Assembly (NCBI GenBank): GCA_035559595.1 | Contig: DATMBF010000014.1 | Span: 1 to 44,131 of the forward strand | Direction of reading: 5' to 3' | Origin: DATMBF01 sp035559595 | GTDB lineage: Bacteria; Bacteroidota; Ignavibacteria; UBA10030 | Length of the DNA stretch: 44,131 nucleotides | Shown: piece by piece, positions 23,381 through 32,051 of the stretch | Numbering within the stretch: position 1 is the first letter of the stretch | Layout: each line of letters begins with the position of its first letter | The notes under the pieces: generated by a model | Databases searched by the model: none | The model's input: the letters and a program-made list of their open reading frames with translations, nothing else | Told to the model about the DNA's origin: nothing | Position numbers and translations under genes: made by a program

Positions 23381-24687
23381 GAACGTCTGAGCATTTTGCG
23401 ATGCGGTTGGCGTTTGCTACTCTAGCATTTGCGATCAGTTTTACAGATCGGGCCTCCGGTCAGCCAGAGATGCGACTGTTGGGTGGACAATCACCGACTT
23501 TCTTCTTTGATGCGCTGTGTTATGCGTCGGAGAACACTGACAGAAGCAGGGTTGATCTGTACCTTCAGATTCCTCATGAAGAGCTTCGGTTCGTCAAGAA
23601 CGGAAACCAGTTCGTGGCGAGGTACGATGTTACGCTATCGATTTACGGCCAAGATCAAAAGCTGATTCAGGAGCGCACCTGGTCTGTTGACACGAGGGTT
23701 GAAGACTTCAGCCAGACGACGTCCAACAAGATGTATAGTTTAACGCAACGAACATTTGAGCTTGAACCCGGCAGCTATCAGCTTGCGCTTCAGGTGCAGG
23801 ATCAAGAGTCGAAAAAGACCTCCCGTGCACGGCGGTCGTTGACTGTCACGGATTTCAAGAAAGAATTCGTTACTCTGAGTGATATCATGCTGGTCAATCG
23901 CCTTTCGGTTGAAGGGGAACGTCGAAGCATCGTGCCGAATATCTCCGGCAATGTCACGCAACGTGGCGACGGGTTCTTTCTCTTCTTTGAAGTCTATCGC
24001 CGGAACTCAATGGACTCAGTGGAACTGGGGGTGAAAATTCAAAACGCAAAGCGGGAAGAGATCTTTCAACGGAAACAGGTTGAACCGCTTCCGCAGCAAA
24101 AGACCCAGTCCTTCGTGAAGGTCGATCAGCTGAACTTACCCGTCGGAACCTATTTCATCACGGTGGAGGCATTGCCGCCGACGGCAGCGGGAGCCAAGCC
24201 GATTGCTGTCGCCACACGAACGTTTAACGTTCGGTGGACGGATATTCCACAATCGATATCCGACATTGACAACGCCATCGAACAGCTCCGGTACGTTGCA
24301 AGGCCATCGGAGATGGACTATATGAAAGAGGCAACTGATCCGGAAGACCGGAAGCGCAGGTTCCTGGAATTCTGGTCGAAGCGCGATCCCGACCCAAGCA
24401 CTCCAAGAAACGAGTTGATGGAAGAATACTACCAGCGCGTGGATTTCACCAATAAGAATTTCGGTCATTATCTCGAAGGATGGCGCACAGACCGCGGTAT
24501 GGTTTTTATTCGGTTCGGGCAGCCGGACAACATTGAGCGACGCCCGTTTGAGACGAACAACAAGCCGTACGAAATCTGGTATTACTATCAGTTGAACCGC
24601 GAGTTCATCTTTGTGGATGAATCAGGCTTTGGTGATTACCGACTTCGATATCCGACAACGGACCTCTTCGGCAGGATTCGCGACTGA
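23377..24687 (+). CDS. Exported GWxTD-domain protein
   Basis: A protein of 436 residues with a likely signal peptide (hydrophobic 10-22, cleavage near ASGQ). The C-terminal region holds the namesake motif GWRTD at 368-372, followed by RGMVFIRFGQPDNIE and YEIWYYY, the conserved core of the GWxTD domain (TIGR03514-type). The central part is beta-rich with a segment LELEPGSYQLALQV-like, suggesting Ig-like strands. GWxTD proteins are widespread in Acidobacteria and the FCB group; their function is unknown, though they are often near outer-membrane assembly genes. Here the BamA-like gene follows directly after 21 bases (to its ATG). The start overlaps the rimO stop. Confidence 0.85.
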   Translation: MRTSEHFAMRLAFATLAFAISFTDRASGQPEMRLLGGQSPTFFFDALCYASENTDRSRVDLYLQIPHEELRFVKNGNQFVARYDVTLSIYGQDQKLIQERTWSVDTRVEDFSQTTSNKMYSLTQRTFELEPGSYQLALQVQDQESKKTSRARRSLTVTDFKKEFVTLSDIMLVNRLSVEGERRSIVPNISGNVTQRGDGFFLFFEVYRRNSMDSVELGVKIQNAKREEIFQRKQVEPLPQQKTQSFVKVDQLNLPVGTYFITVEALPPTAAGAKPIAVATRTFNVRWTDIPQSISDIDNAIEQLRYVARPSEMDYMKEATDPEDRKRRFLEFWSKRDPDPSTPRNELMEEYYQRVDFTNKNFGHYLEGWRTDRGMVFIRFGQPDNIERRPFETNNKPYEIWYYYQLNREFIFVDESGFGDYRLRYPTTDLFGRIRD

Positions 24688-24708
24688 GTGTTTCGAAAGG
24701 GCGAATCG

Positions 24709-26487
24709 ATGTCGGTATTACGCCGTGTTGACAGAGCCAGTGTGAGGATTTGCACTGGCTTTTTTTGTTTGTCTGTTTGTGTTCTCGTTGCGCCTGTATT
24801 CTCCACGGCTGCACAACAGGAAAAACCGGAGATCAACCTGGTCGGCAACAGCGCACTTTCAAAGGAAGAAGTTCTTTCGATCTTTAGCGATGGCCGAATC
24901 GCCTCTACAGCAGGGGGGCTCGACTCACTCCTCCAGGATATTCGTGGCGTGTACGCCCGGCATGGGTACTTAAGAGTGGCAATCGATTCGGTGGAAATGA
25001 CGACCGATGGGCGAGATGGCATTGCCGGTAATCTCGTCATCCATATTCTGGAGGGACCACAAGCAATTGTAGGAACGGTGCGCTTCACAGGTTTGACGGC
25101 CTTGTCGGAATCAGCGGCAAATGCTCTTCTCGATCTTCCAACGGCCACCCCCTTCCTGCCACGGAAACTTGAAGAGGGCATTGAGCGGATTCTCAATCGA
25201 TATGAGGCGGTCGGATATCCCTTTGCGAAGGTCAGGGTTCAGGATGTTCAACTGGCAAATCATGGTGACTCTGATTTCGCTCATATTGTCATAGCAGTAG
25301 ACGAGGGGCCCGTCTTGACAATCGATGAAATCAGGGTAGAAGGGAATTCAAACACGAGATCGGATGTGATCGTTCGTGAAGCACGGGTAAACAAGGGGAT
25401 GTTTCCGACGTTCGAATTGCGTCAGCGGATTAAACGAAGGCTTGAGCGCATGCCACTCTTTTCCCGGGTTTCTCTGCCTGAGTATTTCGTCACTCGGGAC
25501 GGACGAGGAGGGATTCTTCTGCGGGTTGAAGAGGGGAACCCGAATCGGTTCGACGGCATCCTTGGCTACGTTCCATCGTCGAAACAGGGAGAACAAGGTT
25601 TTGTTACAGGCCTCGTGAGTATTCATTTGGGAAATCTTTTCGGTACCGGGAGGCGTCTTTCCACGCGCTGGCAGAAAGAAGATCGTCTGACCGAGGAAAT
25701 CGGTGTTCGATATCTCGAGCCCTGGGTGCTTTCGTTGCCGTTGAATGCTGAGATCGGCTTTTCGCAACGGCGCCAGAATTCCACATACACGAGGCGCCTG
25801 ATGGATGGTCGAATTGATGTCATGGCAACGGATCAACTCTCGTTTGGCGTTTCGCTCACGCAATCCGATGTCTTTCCAGCTGAGGGCCGGCAATCATCAG
25901 TTCCACAATCCCAATCCCGAAGTCTCGGAGCCTTCTTTTCCTACGATACGCGCGACCGGTCCTTTTCGGTAACGCAGGGACTCCGGTACTTCACAGAATA
26001 TCAAACGGGATCAAAAAGAAATACTGGCGCGGCAGTCGGCTCAAACACCGTTCAGAAGATCATTCTTGACGTCGAATACTTTCACGCTATTGCTCAACGA
26101 CAGATTCTTGCAACATCACTTCATGGACGGGAATTCAAATCGGGGTCGATTGAAGCGAGCGATCTGTTTCAGATTGGAGGAACGACAACCCTCCGCGGTT
26201 ATCGTGAAAATCAATTCCAGGGATCCCGATTGGCTTGGGCCACAATCGAGTACCGGTATCTTGTCGATGACCGCACCTTTGCCTATGCGTTTGTCGATGG
26301 CGGATACGTGCTTACTCCAGAGATCCCTCGAGCCGGTCTTTCAACTGTCGAACATCAGAAAATCGGTTACGGGATTGGAGTGGCTGCCGGTACTGCGCTG
26401 GGTGTGATCGGTGTGAGTATCGCCCTTGGCGAAGGGGATACGTTCTCAACGGCCAAGCTACACGTACGATTGGTCAATGAATTCTAA
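24709..26487 (+). CDS. BamA/TamA-family outer-membrane assembly protein
   Basis: An outer-membrane protein of 592 residues with a signal peptide (VLRRVDRASVR then a hydrophobic stretch to about 35). Three POTRA domains follow, at about 40-110, 112-196 and 198-275, each ending in the typical VxEG or EGP turn. The C-terminal 300 residues form a 16-strand D15-type barrel; the conserved substrate-exit motif RGY is at 496-498 within TTTLRGYREN. The last residue is F, as for Omp85 proteins. It is smaller than BamA (five POTRA) and resembles TamA or the short Omp85 forms. The start at ATG 24709 gives the cleanest signal peptide; a GTG at 24688 is possible. A terminator lies within the signal-peptide codons (see 24735). 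Confidence 0.88.
   Translation: MSVLRRVDRASVRICTGFFCLSVCVLVAPVFSTAAQQEKPEINLVGNSALSKEEVLSIFSDGRIASTAGGLDSLLQDIRGVYARHGYLRVAIDSVEMTTDGRDGIAGNLVIHILEGPQAIVGTVRFTGLTALSESAANALLDLPTATPFLPRKLEEGIERILNRYEAVGYPFAKVRVQDVQLANHGDSDFAHIVIAVDEGPVLTIDEIRVEGNSNTRSDVIVREARVNKGMFPTFELRQRIKRRLERMPLFSRVSLPEYFVTRDGRGGILLRVEEGNPNRFDGILGYVPSSKQGEQGFVTGLVSIHLGNLFGTGRRLSTRWQKEDRLTEEIGVRYLEPWVLSLPLNAEIGFSQRRQNSTYTRRLMDGRIDVMATDQLSFGVSLTQSDVFPAEGRQSSVPQSQSRSLGAFFSYDTRDRSFSVTQGLRYFTEYQTGSKRNTGAAVGSNTVQKIILDVEYFHAIAQRQILATSLHGREFKSGSIEASDLFQIGGTTTLRGYRENQFQGSRLAWATIEYRYLVDDRTFAYAFVDGGYVLTPEIPRAGLSTVEHQKIGYGIGVAAGTALGVIGVSIALGEGDTFSTAKLHVRLVNEF
24735..24766 (+). terminator. Intrinsic terminator within the BamA-like signal-peptide codons
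   Basis: AGCCAGTG (24735-24742) pairs perfectly with CACTGGCT (24753-24760), with two further pairs outside (one G-T), a 10-base loop and a run of seven T. It is placed 48 bases after the GWxTD stop and inside the next coding region. Confidence 0.7.
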
Positions 26488-27313
26488 ACTCCTCGCTTAC
26501 CTCGAGCTTATGCGCCCGCTGAACGTCGCAATTACCTTTGCGTCGATCCTTGCAGCCTGCTTTCTTGCCGGGTCGGGTGAGTCGACATGGCTTCCGGCGG
26601 TTATTGCTTCCTTCGTGGGGGCTTTCGTTGCGGCAGGCGCGAACGCCATCAATGACTATTTCGATATTGAGATCGATCGCATTAACAAGCCAGAGCGTCC
26701 GTTGGCACGCGGAGCACTCCAGCCGCGGGATGCTTATGGTCTCTGGTTGGTTCTTACTCTTGTTGGAATATTGCTCAACGTTTTTCTAAATTCCACCGCG
26801 CTCGCGATTGCCGTGTTTGCATCGATTGCCTTGTACGTCTATAGTGCCAAGTTGAAAAGGACGGTACTGATAGGCAACGTCCTCGTGGGCGTGATGACCG
26901 GTGTAGCGTTCGTGTACGGTGCTGTGGCTGTCGGCAAACCGGAGCGATCAATCGTTCCCGCTCTCTTTGCATTCTTGATTAACGTCGCGCGGGAGATCGT
27001 CAAGGATGTTGAAGATATTGACGGGGACGCACGAAATGCGGCAATAACATTGCCCGTCAAACACGGTGTGAAGCCTTCGCTCACACTTGCAACGGTCATT
27101 CTGTTGACCCTTATTGGCACAACGTTCGTTCCATATTTGATTGGGATGTACAATGCACTGTATCTTGCTCTGGCGCTGGTCGTTGACATTGTGCTTCTGT
27201 TTGTGATTGCTTCCATGTGGAAGAATTCGACATCGAAGAATCTCGGCCGACTGAGTTTCCTGCTGAAACTGAGCATGCCGATAGGGCTTGTCGGAATTTA
27301 CTTTGGGTCATGA
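26477..27313 (+). CDS. UbiA-family prenyltransferase, GGGP-geranylgeranyltransferase-like
   Basis: A polytopic membrane enzyme of 278 residues with nine hydrophobic segments. Both aspartate-rich motifs are present: NDYFDIEID at 59-67 and DVEDIDGD at 177-184. The segment INKPERPLARGAL after the first motif and the form of the second resemble digeranylgeranylglyceryl phosphate synthases (archaeal lipid enzymes), which also occur widely in FCB-group bacteria. It transfers a prenyl chain to an acceptor in the inner membrane; the acceptor could be prenylglycerol phosphate or a quinone precursor, and only the general class is secure. The ATG at 26477 overlaps the end of the BamA-like gene by 11 bases, and the stop overlaps rnhB as ATGA. 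Confidence 0.86.
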   Translation: MNSKLLAYLELMRPLNVAITFASILAACFLAGSGESTWLPAVIASFVGAFVAAGANAINDYFDIEIDRINKPERPLARGALQPRDAYGLWLVLTLVGILLNVFLNSTALAIAVFASIALYVYSAKLKRTVLIGNVLVGVMTGVAFVYGAVAVGKPERSIVPALFAFLINVAREIVKDVEDIDGDARNAAITLPVKHGVKPSLTLATVILLTLIGTTFVPYLIGMYNALYLALALVVDIVLLFVIASMWKNSTSKNLGRLSFLLKLSMPIGLVGIYFGS

Positions 27314-27948
27314 CTGAAGATACCGTTGTCCTGCCGTTCCTCGACCTTGAAGTAGAGCGATATTACTGGAGCAGGGGACTTCGTTCTGTTGCGGGCGTGG
27401 ATGAAGCCGGTCGTGGTCCGCTTGCCGGTCCGGTTGTGGCGGCTGCTGTGGTCTTTCATCCAGAGACTTCCATTCCGGGGGTTGACGATTCCAAGAAGCT
27501 CACCGAAGAAAAACGGGAAGCATTGTTTACGGAGATCTCGCAAAAGGCGCTTGCGGTCGGAGTGGGTATTGTCGACCATGAGACCATTGATCGGATCAAC
27601 ATTCTGCAAGCGTCGTTCCTTGCCATGCGAAAGGCGATTGATTCCCTTCCGCGGCCTCCCGAGGTGATCTTGGCAGACGGGAGAGGGTTCCAATATGAAT
27701 TCCTCGTGTGCGAGAATATCATCGATGGAGATGCGAAGGTCTTTTCGATTGCGGCGGCTTCGATCATAGCAAAGGTAACACGAGATCGGCTGATGGTACA
27801 GTACGATGAACAGTTTCCTCAGTATGGATTTGCCAAGCATAAGGGGTACGCAACGAAAGAGCATCTTGAAGCAATCCGATCGCGGGGGATTTGCCCGATT
27901 CATAGACGGAGTTTCCGATTGCATGATGGCTGGCCGGGGGAGAAGTAA
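27310..27948 (+). CDS. rnhB: Ribonuclease HII
   Basis: An enzyme of 212 residues, the usual length. The catalytic DEAGRGPLAGP is at 31-41 (D31, E32), followed by VDDSKKLTEEKRE, ILADGRGF with the third acidic residue, and AAASIIAKVTRDRLM. It removes ribonucleotides from DNA and RNA primers. The ATG at 27310 overlaps the UbiA stop as ATGA; the longer frame upstream is inside the UbiA gene and is not used. It is followed by yraN, which overlaps its 3' end, a neighbour pair seen in many bacteria. Confidence 0.96.
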   Translation: MTEDTVVLPFLDLEVERYYWSRGLRSVAGVDEAGRGPLAGPVVAAAVVFHPETSIPGVDDSKKLTEEKREALFTEISQKALAVGVGIVDHETIDRINILQASFLAMRKAIDSLPRPPEVILADGRGFQYEFLVCENIIDGDAKVFSIAAASIIAKVTRDRLMVQYDEQFPQYGFAKHKGYATKEHLEAIRSRGICPIHRRSFRLHDGWPGEK

Positions 27949-28294
27949 CCAACGAAAGGTGGGGGAACGTGCCGAAACACTCGCCAAAGATTTTCTTGAG
28001 CGTGCCGGCATACGCATTATTGAACGAAATTATCGATTTGAGCGTGGCGAGATCGATCTGATTGGGGAGGATGGCGAAGAACTTGTCTTCATCGAAGTGA
28101 AGGCGCGATGGAGTAAAGCTTTCGGTGACCCCGAAGATGCGATAACTCCACAGAAGGAAGATCAAATCAAAAAGACTGCCGAAGGTTATCTGGTTGAGCA
28201 TGGGATTGAAGATCGCGCGGTGAGGTTCGACGTCGTTGCAATCACGTTCGAGGGCAAAACAAGGAACATCAGGCACATCAAGGATGCATTCTGA
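27923..28294 (+). CDS. yraN: YraN/UPF0102 endonuclease-like protein
   Basis: A small protein of 123 residues with the Holliday-junction-resolvase-like (PD-(D/E)XK) core: GERAETLAKDFLERAGIRIIERN, then ERGEIDLIG and LVFIEVKAR. The acidic and lysine residues match the family active site, although its enzymatic activity is not well established. The start is taken at the ATG at 27923 (a second ATG follows at once) inside the 3' end of rnhB, overlapping it by 26 bases; a GTG at 27959 would still keep the core. It precedes pncB by three bases and is therefore part of the same transcript. Confidence 0.9.
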   Translation: MMAGRGRSNQRKVGERAETLAKDFLERAGIRIIERNYRFERGEIDLIGEDGEELVFIEVKARWSKAFGDPEDAITPQKEDQIKKTAEGYLVEHGIEDRAVRFDVVAITFEGKTRNIRHIKDAF

Positions 28295-28297
28295 GCG

Positions 28298-29722
28298 ATG
28301 GCTTTTCTGAGCAAAAACGCTGCTCTGTACACGGATTATTACGAGTTCACCATGGCGCAGGCATACTTCCTGTCGGGGAAGAAAGACTCGCACGCCTGTT
28401 TTGATTACTTCTTTCGCGAGAATCCGTTCAACGGTGGTTATACAGTTTTTGCAGGTTTGACTGATGTTCTAGAGATTCTTGAGGACCTTCACTTCGATAA
28501 GGATGATGTTGACTTCCTGAGAAGCCTGGGTTTTCAGCGTGAGTTTCTCGAGTATCTCAAAGACTTTCGATTCAGGGCAACCATTCTTGCCGCGCGCGAG
28601 GGGGAGGTCGTCTTTCCCCTGGAGCCGGTCTTTCGAGTCGAAGGCTCTATCATTGAAGCGCAGATTATCGAGACGCTTGTTCTCAATCTTCTTAACTTTG
28701 AATCTCTTATTTCAACAAAAGCATCGCGGTTGCGCTCGATCGCCGGTACAAGAAGGGTCGTAGATTTCGGGCTTCGCCGCTCGCAAGGATTCGGAGGAAT
28801 CCACGCAAGCAAGGCGGCGATCATCGGAGGACTCGACGCGACCTCGAACGTCTATGCGGCCTATCATTACTCGCTTGAGGTGACGGGAACACAAGCGCAT
28901 TCGTGGATCCAGAGTTTTAACGATGAACTAACAGCGTTTCGCAAGTTCGCGGAGATTTTTCCGGATAAATGCGTTCTCCTCGTCGATACGTACAACACGC
29001 TTCGAAGTGGAGTCCCAAACGCAATCATCGTGGCGAAGGAACTTGAGCAAAGGGGACATCGGCTTCTTGGCATTAGGCTCGATAGCGGTGACCTGGCCTA
29101 TCTGAGCAAACACGCCCGTGCAATGCTGGATGAGGCCGGGCTTCACTACGTGAAGATTATTGCCTCGAATCAACTGGACGAGTACGTCATTCGAAGTTTG
29201 TTGGAGCAGGATGCCCCAATTGACTCATTTGGCGTCGGGACGCGGCTCGTCACCGGCCATAGTTCCGCTGCGCTTGATGGTGTTTATAAGCTCAGTCTGT
29301 ACGAGGGGCGCCCGCGGTTGAAGTTTTCCGAAAACTATACGAAAATTACATTACCGGGGATAAAAAAGGTGCTCCGCTTCAGCGATAGGGAAGGGATGTT
29401 CTACGCGGACGGGATCTTGCTGGATGGAGAGAGCAAGGTCAAGAACATTTTCCATCCGTACTTTCCCAAGCAAAAAAGCGATGTTGAGCATTATGCGAAC
29501 GAACCCCTTTTGCAGGTTGTTATGGAAAACGGTCGAGTTCGGGTTCGACAAACGCCTCAGGAAGGGGCGCGATATGCACGTGAGCGGCTGGCGAGGCTCG
29601 CACCGGAACACAAACGGTTCGAGTTTCCGCATATCTACAAAGTCGGCATCAGTCAGGACTTGATGACGCTCAGATCCGAGCTCGTCGATCAAATCCAACG
29701 TCAAATGACTCATCGCGACTAA
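28298..29722 (+). CDS. pncB: Nicotinate phosphoribosyltransferase
   Basis: A protein of 474 residues of the type II-like NAPRTase fold. It opens with ALYTDYYEFTMAQAYF, contains the active-site histidine segment RSQGFGGIHASKAAIIGGLDATSN, with TQAHSW after it, and the phosphoribosyl-binding region GIRLDSGDLAYLSK and GVGTRLVTG. It makes nicotinate mononucleotide from nicotinate and PRPP in NAD salvage. The nicotinamidase gene follows 14 bases downstream, so together they form a Preiss-Handler salvage unit. The start ATG at 28298 is three bases after the yraN stop. Confidence 0.94.
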   Translation: MAFLSKNAALYTDYYEFTMAQAYFLSGKKDSHACFDYFFRENPFNGGYTVFAGLTDVLEILEDLHFDKDDVDFLRSLGFQREFLEYLKDFRFRATILAAREGEVVFPLEPVFRVEGSIIEAQIIETLVLNLLNFESLISTKASRLRSIAGTRRVVDFGLRRSQGFGGIHASKAAIIGGLDATSNVYAAYHYSLEVTGTQAHSWIQSFNDELTAFRKFAEIFPDKCVLLVDTYNTLRSGVPNAIIVAKELEQRGHRLLGIRLDSGDLAYLSKHARAMLDEAGLHYVKIIASNQLDEYVIRSLLEQDAPIDSFGVGTRLVTGHSSAALDGVYKLSLYEGRPRLKFSENYTKITLPGIKKVLRFSDREGMFYADGILLDGESKVKNIFHPYFPKQKSDVEHYANEPLLQVVMENGRVRVRQTPQEGARYARERLARLAPEHKRFEFPHIYKVGISQDLMTLRSELVDQIQRQMTHRD

Positions 29723-29736
29723 AGGAGGGTGAGACC

Positions 29737-30294
29737 ATGAAAGGTTTACTTGTTGTCGATGTACAGAATGATTTTTGTCCCGGCGGTTCCCTTGCTGTGC
29801 CCGAAGGGGACAAAGTTGTGCCGGTGATTAACGAGCTGATGGATCGCTTCCCCGTGGTCGTCGCTTCGAAAGACTGGCATCCGCATCAAACGGTGCACTT
29901 CCAGAAATGGCCGGTTCATTGCGTCCATAACACTCGCGGGGCAGAATTCCATCCGAAGCTTGAGAGCACGAAGATCCAACAGGTGTTTTTGAAGGGAACG
30001 GGCAATAAGGATGATGGATACTCAGCATTCGAAGCGACAAATCTGAATCTCACGGAATTCCTGAAGCAGCGAGGGGTCACGGATCTCTATGTCGTCGGTC
30101 TTGCGACCGATTACTGCGTGCGGGCCTCGGCACTCGATGCGGTGAAGGCAGGATTCCACACGACGGTTGTGAAAGATGCCGTTGCTGCTGTCAATCTCCA
30201 ACCGCATGACGGAGAGCAGGCGCTTGAGGAAATGAGGAAAGCAGGAGTAAGAATCGTCTCGTCGTCGGACATCCAGACGAATGAGGCTGCATGA
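29737..30294 (+). CDS. pncA: Nicotinamidase
   Basis: A cysteine hydrolase of the isochorismatase-like fold, 185 residues. Catalytic triad D8 (VVDVQNDF), K86 (VFLKG) and C127 (GLATDYCVRA); metal-binding residues in SKDWHPH (D46, H48) and the later histidine H64. It deamidates nicotinamide to nicotinate, the substrate of the pncB product encoded just upstream. A strong AGGAGG is at 29723-29728, eight bases before the ATG, the best ribosome-binding site in this operon, perhaps giving high expression of this gene. The stop overlaps the cstA start as ATGA. Pyrazinamide sensitivity would be expected from the family but is not testable here. Confidence 0.95.
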   Translation: MKGLLVVDVQNDFCPGGSLAVPEGDKVVPVINELMDRFPVVVASKDWHPHQTVHFQKWPVHCVHNTRGAEFHPKLESTKIQQVFLKGTGNKDDGYSAFEATNLNLTEFLKQRGVTDLYVVGLATDYCVRASALDAVKAGFHTTVVKDAVAAVNLQPHDGEQALEEMRKAGVRIVSSSDIQTNEAA

Positions 30295-32051
30295 ATCTCG
30301 CACTGCTTCTCATTCTCTCTCTTGTCGCGCTCGTTGCAGGGTACTGGTTCTATGGGCGTCGCGTTGCGAGGATTCTTGGTATTGAACCCGAGCGAACAAC
30401 ACCCGCAGCTCAGATCAATGATGGGGTCGATTATGTGCCGACAAAACCTGCGGTTCTCTTCGGGCATCATTATGCATCGATAGCCGCCGCGGGCCCCATT
30501 GTGGGTCCAACACTTGCCGCGTTCTACGGCATTGTTCCGGTCTGGCTCTGGATTCTCGTTGGCGTAATCTTCATCGGGGCTGTACATGATTTCAGCGTCC
30601 TCTTTGTCAGCGTTCGTGAAGGTGGCAAATCGATCGCCGAAATCGCACGCAAGACGCTGGGCAAACCGGGATTCGCCTTCTTTGTTTCCTTCGCCATTCT
30701 TCTCTCAATTCTCGTTACGGCTGCCTTTCTTCAACTCGCCGCTATCGCTCTGACGTCAATCTATCACCTTGAGGGGCTTCGGTTGCCGATCGAGCAGACT
30801 CTCATCCGTTCTGAAGTCATTGATGGCCAGCATTACGCGAAACTCGGTGGCATTGCTTCTACATCCGTTGTGGTTATCACGCTCCTCTCACCGCTCGTTG
30901 GCTATCTGCTCTACAAGAAGAAGCATCCTGTCGTCTTCATGAGCTTCGTCGCCATTCTCATCACGATTGTTTCAGTGGTTCTGGGTTTTCAATGGCCCGT
31001 AACGTTGGATCCAAAGGTATGGATGGTCATTCTGAGTGTCTACATGATTTTCGCAGCACGTTTGCCTGTGTGGATGGTGTTGCAGCCTCGGGATTTCGTG
31101 AATGTGCACTTTCTGTACATCGGACTCATCGGCATGTTCATTGGTGTCCTCTTCAGCGGGTTTCAGGGATATACAACCGATGCACCGGCATTCAACATCA
31201 CTGCTGAAAGTCTCACGGCACTCGGCTGGGTCTGGCCGTTTCTCTTTGTGACGATAGCGTGCGGAGCCTGCTCTGGCGCTCATTGCTTGATCGCAAGCGG
31301 CACAACGTCAAAGCAACTCGCTAATGAGAAACATGCACCCATGATTGGCTATGGCGGCATGTTACTCGAAGCGTGCCTTGGGATTCTCGTCGCCCTCTGC
31401 ATCATCGGCGGGGTCGGATTCGGCGATTATCGTGCGATTGTCTGGCCCCAGAATGAGGAGGGACACTTTTTACCTGGAAACGCTCCCCTTGCTTTTGCCC
31501 TTGGCGTCGGAAAAACGCTCGATCATGGAATCGGACTCCCGACAATTTACGGAACAGTGTTTGGAGTTCTGATTCTCGAAGGATTCGTCATCACGACGAT
31601 CGACACGATCATCCGGTTGGAGCGATATCTGCTTGAGGAGCTCTGGGCAATAATGATGAAGAAGGTACCGGCTCTTCTGAAAAGCAAAACGTTCAACAGC
31701 CTTCTCGCCGTGTCCTTCATGATGTTACTGGGTTTCACCAATGCTTACCAGGCCATCTGGCCGATCTTCGGGGCAGCGAACCAACTCTTGGCCGCTCTTG
31801 CCCTCATCGCAGTAACGGCATGGCTTGCCCAGAAATCAAAGTCGACCAAGGTCACCGCCATTCCCGCCGCCTTCATGGTAGCAACCACTGTCGCATCTCT
31901 CCTTCTTCTCCTCAATCGCTACGTCGGGAGCGGTAATTGGTCTCTTGTTGTGACCGATATTCTCCTCCTCATCCTCGCTTTTGGCGTCATTGTCATGACC
32001 TTCCGGTTCTTCTATACTCTTCGCACCCGTATGGTCATCCCTGCGAAGTGA
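30291..32051 (+). CDS. cstA: Carbon starvation protein A-family peptide/pyruvate transporter
   Basis: An integral membrane protein of 586 residues with about fifteen hydrophobic segments. It begins with the CstA N-terminal pattern (YWFYGRRVARILGIEP, then DGVDYVPTKPAVLFGHHYASIAAAGPIVGPTLA) and continues with GAVHDFSVLFVSVREGGKSIAEIA. It is shorter than E. coli CstA (701) because the C-terminal extension is absent, as in many non-enteric relatives. CstA/YjiY proteins import peptides or pyruvate during carbon limitation. The ATG overlaps the pncA stop, and the exonuclease gene starts at its stop (TGATG). No CRP-type site can be called upstream since the gene is inside an operon. Confidence 0.93.
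   Translation: MNLALLLILSLVALVAGYWFYGRRVARILGIEPERTTPAAQINDGVDYVPTKPAVLFGHHYASIAAAGPIVGPTLAAFYGIVPVWLWILVGVIFIGAVHDFSVLFVSVREGGKSIAEIARKTLGKPGFAFFVSFAILLSILVTAAFLQLAAIALTSIYHLEGLRLPIEQTLIRSEVIDGQHYAKLGGIASTSVVVITLLSPLVGYLLYKKKHPVVFMSFVAILITIVSVVLGFQWPVTLDPKVWMVILSVYMIFAARLPVWMVLQPRDFVNVHFLYIGLIGMFIGVLFSGFQGYTTDAPAFNITAESLTALGWVWPFLFVTIACGACSGAHCLIASGTTSKQLANEKHAPMIGYGGMLLEACLGILVALCIIGGVGFGDYRAIVWPQNEEGHFLPGNAPLAFALGVGKTLDHGIGLPTIYGTVFGVLILEGFVITTIDTIIRLERYLLEELWAIMMKKVPALLKSKTFNSLLAVSFMMLLGFTNAYQAIWPIFGAANQLLAALALIAVTAWLAQKSKSTKVTAIPAAFMVATTVASLLLLLNRYVGSGNWSLVVTDILLLILAFGVIVMTFRFFYTLRTRMVIPAK

Noticed and set aside
24728..24733. Perfect TTGACA -35 box before the BamA-like terminator
   Set aside because: No acceptable -10 box at 15-19 bases; the expected region is inside the hairpin.
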